From: Porticoccaceae bacterium
GTDB lineage: Bacteria > Pseudomonadota > Gammaproteobacteria > Pseudomonadales > Porticoccaceae
NCBI GenBank assembly: GCA_023255165.1
Contig: JALRJD010000200.1
Coordinates: 1 to 26,030, forward strand
Length of the DNA stretch: 26,030 bases
Direction: 5' to 3'
Shown here: piece by piece, positions 22,701 to 26,030 of the stretch
How the letters are laid out: the number at the start of each line of letters is the position of its first letter
Numbering within the stretch: the stretch's first letter is position 1
Made by a program: the position numbers and the translations under genes
The notes under the pieces: model-generated
What the model was told of the DNA's origin: nothing
Database searches by the model: none
The model's input: the letters and a program-made list of their open reading frames with translations, nothing else

Positions 22701-25700
22701 GCGGTACGGCGGCGAGCATCACTACCACTGGCAAAGTTACGCTTCAGCCCGATGCAGGGCAAACCTCGTTTGGCTCGGCGGTTAACACCCAATACCTAAA
22801 TATCAGTTCGACGGCTACAGGTCTGACGGTAGGTAAGCCAGGCAATACGACAGATATCACCGTTGGTCGAGCGCAGTCGATTGCTGGCCCCATCAGCGTG
22901 TACGGTGGCAATATCAACGTCAACGCAGGTCTGACCAGCACCGCATCGGGCCAAGGCATTTTGTTCAAGGCCAGGGGCAACATCATCCAAGCTGCGAGCA
23001 CAACGGTGCAGACCAACGGTGGCTACATCACCTATTGGGCCAACAGCGCAGCGGGTACGGATGGCTATATCTCTGTTGGCACTTCAGCCGTGATTGACTC
23101 GCGCACCACCATAGGTCGTGCGGGTGCCAGCGCTACCAGCACCTCGTTGACGGGAGGTGGCAAGGTCACCCTAGCTGGCGGTGCAGACGATGCCGCCAAC
23201 AGTGGTACGGCGAATGACGGTATTCCCGATGGCTATGCCATTTCGGCGAGTACGCGTGGCATTGACTTGAACACCGCTTCCATTTATTCGGGTGGCGGCA
23301 ACATCTTGATGCGCGCCAAGTCAACTGGAAGCTCAGCGTTTTGGGGCAGTGGCCCGCAGCTCAATGCAGGGGCGGGCACCATCAACTTGGTCGCCATTTC
23401 CACCAACGGTTATGGTTTCGACCTCGGTACAGTTTCAGCCATGAATATGGTGGCAGGCGGGGGCAGTGCCAGCACGCCAGCCATTAGTTTGAATGGGCAA
23501 GGCACAGGCTTAGGCATTCTTCTTGGGTTTTATAACAACGCAAGCACCCAAGGCCGAAGCCTGTTCCAAGCCACAGGTGCTGGTGGTATTAGCCTGACTG
23601 GCGTAGGAGGAGGCGGCTACGAAGGTATCAGTACCAACGGCACAGGCTTCTTGTCAGCCAGTGGTCCGATTGTTTTTGACGGTGGCACCGCAGGCATTGC
23701 GTTTGCCAAATATGCGGGGGGTGGTTACACGCTCGCAGTCACGCCCATGGGCCGATGCGCGGTGGCGACGTGTGCCAACAGTTTGGTCACCACATCCACA
23801 GCCAACATCACGCTGATAGGCAACACCCTCTCGCCCGGCACAGGTGTCAACACCTACACCAGCGGTACGTTGACTTTGCAACCTAGCGCCACGTCTTTTA
23901 CCAACGCGCTGTCTTGGCCTGTCACTAACTTGAATCTAAGTGCAGACATTAGTGGGTTGACCATCGGCAAAGACACCGGTGCTACGGCGCATACCGACAC
24001 GGTGACGATTGGCAGCGCTACCAGCATTGCAGGCCCTATCAAGGTGTATGCAGGCAACATCAACATCGGTGCTGGCTTCAGCAGCACAGGTCTCAACAGC
24101 GCCATTTCGCTTTATGCCAGCACCAATATCAACACCACAGCCACTGGCCTGACGGTGCAAACGGCAGGTGGCCCTATTTTGTTTAACGCAAACGTCACAG
24201 GTTTAGGCGGCTCGATTGACTTAGACCGACTGACCGTGCTGAGTAACGGCGGCAACATCACCTTGGGTGGTGGTTTGAATGGCACCGACTACGCCGTGGG
24301 CACAGCCACATCGAGCATGCCCACGTATGTGGGGCAGTCGAAATACAAAGGCGTGTTCTTCAATGGCGTCACGCTTAATGCGGGTGGCGGCAATATCTCC
24401 ATCAAAGGTAAGGGATGGCAGGGCGCGAACTGGAACGATTTGGTCACCGACTTTTACGCCATCGGTGTGGACTTTGTGGGCTACACCGCAGGTACCACTT
24501 TGACCACCAGTGGCAACGGCTCTATCACCGTGGATGGTGTGGGTGGCATCAACTATGACAACACCTCGCATTCCGTCGGTATCAACTTCTTCAACGATGC
24601 CAATGGTGGCGTGTCGGCCAACAACATCAGCACGGTCAACGGCGCCATTAACATTTTGGGAACCGCAGGTACGGGTACGTCGCGCCTCAAAGCCGGCATC
24701 AACCTCGATTTCGGCACGGTCAACATTTACTCTGCCACGGGTGCGGTCAATATCACGGGTGCAGCCAGTGGCTCTGACCCAGGTGTGTTGAACAACGGCG
24801 GCACCATGAACTTTGGCACCAATGGTGTAACCACCACGTCAGGCACGGTCAGCTTCACGGCGAACAGCTTGTCGTTTGCGTCGGGCACCACCACCGTGCG
24901 TGGCACGGGCGGCTTGGTGATTAAGCCCTACACCACCGGTGCCACGATTGGCGTGGGTTCGGGGGCGGGCACCTTGTCGTTGCCAGCGTCTTGGTTTACG
25001 GGCACGTCATACTTCAAAGACGGCTTCAGCTCTATCGTGTTGGGCGCGTCCGACGCAGGCAACATCACCGTGGGCGGTGCCAACAGCTTTGTGGATAACG
25101 TGACCTTGCTCACTGGCGGCAATGTCACCCTCAACTCAGGCGCCACCATCACCGATAGTCAAAACAGTGGCTACATCGCTCTAGCGGCCACGGGCAATTT
25201 CATCAACAACGCCGGTTCGTCTGCACTGAGCGCCACGGGCACAGGTGGCCGCTGGCTGGTGTACAGCGTGGCACCGACCAACGATGTGTTTGGCGGTTTG
25301 GACAGTGCCAACGGTGCCGTGTGGAACGCCAGCTACGCCACCCTGGCGCCTAGCGCCGTGACGGCCACAGGCAACTTTATTAACAACGCAGGTGCATCGG
25401 CTTTGAGCACCACAGGCACAGGTGGTCGTTGGTTGGTGTACAGCAATGCACCAGGCACCGACACGTTTGGCAGTCTCAACAGCGCCAACGGCGCGGTATG
25501 GAACGCCACCTACGCCACCCTGGCGCCTAGCGCCGTGACGGCCACAGGCAACCGCTATTTGTTCACAGGCACGCCGTCGGTGACGGTGGCGGCCAGCGCT
25601 ACCAAGACTTATGGCACCACGCTCACTGCCAGCGATGTGCTGAGCCTCACCAGCAGCTCGGGCAGCTCGCCCGTGTACACCTTGCCCACGTTGGCAGACG

Positions 25701-26030
25701 TGTTCAGTGTGAACCCCACCGTCACGTCGCTGGGCTTGGCACCTACGGCTTCTGTGGCGGGGGGGCCTTATGCCATTACCGTGGCGCCCGGCACATCGAC
25801 CGGTAGCTACACCATCACCTACGCCACGCCCGGCACCATCACGGTCACGCCCAAAGCGTTGACAGTAAGCGGCACCACAGCAGCTAATAAGACGTACGAC
25901 GGCACCACCAGCGCAGTGCTGACAGGTGGCAGCTTGGTGGGCGTGCAAAACAATGAGGTGTTGACCTTGGTGCAAGCCGGTAGCTTTGCCAGCGCCAATG
26001 TGGGCACAGGCCTTGCCATCACGGCGGCAG
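19616..26030 (+). CDS. Giant repeat adhesin (autotransporter/FHA-like), 3' end beyond window; false N-terminus
   Basis: An uninterrupted frame runs from ATG 19616 to the window edge, at least 2,138 codons. The first 43 residues look like phage terminase and are probably joined on wrongly, so the true adhesin starts before the join. From about 19745 the protein is a surface-exposed beta-helix passenger. It has PATR-type repeats (GTNTYGGSTTVSGGTL at about 19859; GTNSYGGSTTLSTGTL further on) and a glycine-rich domain (residues about 145-349). Long Ser/Thr/Gly/Ile-rich FHA-like repeats follow, with GPIS(V)YGG modules at 21320, 22160, 22886 and 24032. Then come two 59-residue tandem units, an MBG-type domain (from about residue 1989) and a YDG domain (KTYDGTTSA, about residue 2092). 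A signal peptide, barrel or two-partner secretion domain lies outside the window. It likely mediates attachment; the ligand is unknown. TTG leucine codons and Thr/Gly richness set it apart from the genes before 19.5 kb. Confidence 0.82.
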   Translation, partial: MAIAKGNRRVSVRSGHGVGKSTASAWAMLWYFMTRSPVKVVVTFNASGTLGMSTINSTLLGNISGSGALTTNATGGKINLMGTNTYGGSTTVSGGTLGLYNTSAISAGMLIMANNSTMLLGRSLTSFANNIRLDGAATIGYDANLDYLVLGGGGGGGGAYDQGQGGGGGAGGLLYGSTSFSGTSYAVTVGAGGIGGFSSASGTNGGNSALGSGLIAIGGGGGAQRTNGAAGGSGGGGSRSFGGSGGGAGAGTAGQGYAGGSTSSTSLAGGGGGAGGTSTGGVGGLGLSLSITGSAVTYAEGGDGGSYSYANGASAGAYTGTGGGGASSNGANSRTGGAGGSGLVVVRYLGPAAGTGGTVANGTGSALGYTLQTFTSSGTLTLGALEATISSNITGTGSLTVNPASSGKFTFTGTNSYGGSTTLSTGTLQVGTGGLAGSLGALSAAVINNGALIFNRSDALTYTGAFSGTGNLTVATGGLTLNGGASYSGATVLSATATPTSINYNFNVPPSTSGFSGKGTVSIAPAANSSFSSAFTANYSFANTLTGVTMGSSTNTAAMTIGANINIAGPISIQGGSIVQGAGISVLSNGNDITYAAAGGSYTAAADKVISIGATTGSRAVINAGGGNISLTGSWGTTGVAGLGDAAISVFGSDIKTSGAGTLSITGDATNTTTTDWAWGVNLGSGAVLQTEAGALNITGTGGKTSTTSRGVADSGGALKVLSGSGAITIKDLQPTGMTGTYTGLYLNPSASAHIYLGSDSSTVLSGTSTASSSNITIQANKATFAANGVYKTLVNTTGAVVVESVGDFFTSALDTVAFSASGGPSSVRLGKSTNTGTVNLNSAITASGPISVYGGYIYVNGDLTATGGSILLDADTGTTLSQSTEGITLGTNVDLKTITSGDITLIGRSGNAAATLNGISSASPVTINSAGNVSITGTSYATAASSRGINFFGTTVTAAGSVAMTGQHGPVSSSYGVSLDSASPVTAGTGITLESLNDTTGTVNVRGSLNGGTGDVVLTGAVMEFPTSGTAASITTTGKVTLQPDAGQTSFGSAVNTQYLNISSTATGLTVGKPGNTTDITVGRAQSIAGPISVYGGNINVNAGLTSTASGQGILFKARGNIIQAASTTVQTNGGYITYWANSAAGTDGYISVGTSAVIDSRTTIGRAGASATSTSLTGGGKVTLAGGADDAANSGTANDGIPDGYAISASTRGIDLNTASIYSGGGNILMRAKSTGSSAFWGSGPQLNAGAGTINLVAISTNGYGFDLGTVSAMNMVAGGGSASTPAISLNGQGTGLGILLGFYNNASTQGRSLFQATGAGGISLTGVGGGGYEGISTNGTGFLSASGPIVFDGGTAGIAFAKYAGGGYTLAVTPMGRCAVATCANSLVTTSTANITLIGNTLSPGTGVNTYTSGTLTLQPSATSFTNALSWPVTNLNLSADISGLTIGKDTGATAHTDTVTIGSATSIAGPIKVYAGNINIGAGFSSTGLNSAISLYASTNINTTATGLTVQTAGGPILFNANVTGLGGSIDLDRLTVLSNGGNITLGGGLNGTDYAVGTATSSMPTYVGQSKYKGVFFNGVTLNAGGGNISIKGKGWQGANWNDLVTDFYAIGVDFVGYTAGTTLTTSGNGSITVDGVGGINYDNTSHSVGINFFNDANGGVSANNISTVNGAINILGTAGTGTSRLKAGINLDFGTVNIYSATGAVNITGAASGSDPGVLNNGGTMNFGTNGVTTTSGTVSFTANSLSFASGTTTVRGTGGLVIKPYTTGATIGVGSGAGTLSLPASWFTGTSYFKDGFSSIVLGASDAGNITVGGANSFVDNVTLLTGGNVTLNSGATITDSQNSGYIALAATGNFINNAGSSALSATGTGGRWLVYSVAPTNDVFGGLDSANGAVWNASYATLAPSAVTATGNFINNAGASALSTTGTGGRWLVYSNAPGTDTFGSLNSANGAVWNATYATLAPSAVTATGNRYLFTGTPSVTVAASATKTYGTTLTASDVLSLTSSSGSSPVYTLPTLADVFSVNPTVTSLGLAPTASVAGGPYAITVAPGTSTGSYTITYATPGTITVTPKALTVSGTTAANKTYDGTTSAVLTGGSLVGVQNNEVLTLVQAGSFASANVGTGLAITAA
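20048..20662 (+). repeat. Glycine-rich domain inside the adhesin
   Basis: Residues 145-349 begin with LDYLVLGGGGGGGG, contain SYAVTVGAGG and many GGGG runs, and close with GGSGLVVVRYL. This is the layout of the secreted glycine-rich domain family, also seen in phage and bacterial receptor-binding proteins. It sits between PATR-type strands and appears to be an insertion that decorates the beta-helix. Confidence 0.7.
25187..25540 (+). repeat. Two tandem 177-bp units in the adhesin
   Basis: Units at 25187-25363 and 25364-25540 each encode 59 residues. Shared features are ATGNFINNAG, GTGGRWLVYS, SANGAVWNA and YATLAPSAVT. A third unit starts (ATGN at 25541) and then diverges. A 42-base stretch is identical in both (25334-25375 and 25511-25552), while the rest has diverged, so the copies are partly homogenised or recently exchanged. 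Confidence 0.88.

Noticed and set aside
25187..25552. CRISPR-like repeat array
   Set aside because: The repeats are coding, 177 bp in period and contiguous, with no short repeat-spacer pattern and no cas genes.
25181..25975. 264-codon minus-strand frame rich in Arg, Cys and His opposite the adhesin
   Set aside because: It is the antisense of Gly/Thr/Ala-rich repeats. It repeats with the 177-bp unit and has no recognisable family, whereas the plus-strand frame has MBG and YDG domains and no stop.
19616..26030. Prophage or horizontally acquired island inserted in envC
   Set aside because: There is no integrase, att repeat, tRNA or further phage gene. The terminase piece is about 40 codons and is preceded by a reversed obg scrap, which fits misassembly better than integration.

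Overview
The window reads as two unrelated stretches of DNA. Bases 1 to about 19,515 are an ordinary, tightly packed gammaproteobacterial chromosome segment. The evidence is close agreement of TypA, Tag, Dtd, Mpl, Uup, GpmI and EnvC with their gammaproteobacterial families, the gpmI-envC neighbourhood, a PPi-type phosphofructokinase, and CTG-rich leucine codons. A marine or brackish Cellvibrionales-like lineage (SAR92/Porticoccus-like) is my best guess, but it is inference from gene content only. From about 19,620 to the end is a different genome. One huge open frame with no end in the window encodes a repeat-built surface adhesin. It is rich in Gly, Thr and Ser, uses many TTG leucine codons, and resembles adhesins of freshwater betaproteobacteria (inference).

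Layout of the first part: 5'-truncated typA (+) with a terminator; a membrane GGDEF-family protein (+) facing tag (-); pip-dtd (+) facing mpl (-); an S8 serine peptidase with an autotransporter-like C-terminus (+, divergent from mpl); PPi-dependent phosphofructokinase (+) facing a two-gene minus-strand unit of a small K+-channel-like protein followed by a D-2-hydroxyacid dehydrogenase; an RND/MMPL exporter (+) divergent from that unit; uup (+) with a terminator; then gpmI-envC (+), with envC cut short.

Functionally these are housekeeping and envelope genes: ribosome-associated GTPase, DNA alkylation repair, tRNA proofreading, cell-wall peptide recycling (Mpl), control of cell-wall splitting (EnvC), and central carbon metabolism (Pfp, GpmI, possibly the hydroxyacid dehydrogenase).

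The striking part is the join at 19.50-19.75 kb. EnvC breaks off inside its LytM domain. It is followed by a 105-bp reverse-strand piece that translates as the Obg GTPase N-terminal domain (actinobacterial flavour), then about 125 bp that translates as the Walker A region of a phage terminase large subunit. That piece runs in frame into the adhesin. Pieces of read length with short shared sequence at the joins point to a chimeric metagenome assembly, not a natural fusion. No tRNA, rRNA, CRISPR array or insertion sequence was seen. No gene-free stretch exceeds about 215 bases; the two longest (6410-6602 and 12095-12306) are divergent promoter regions. I found no convincing undescribed system. 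The most worthwhile leads are the acidic pentapeptide repeats in the exporter, the degenerate GGNEF protein and the modular adhesin.
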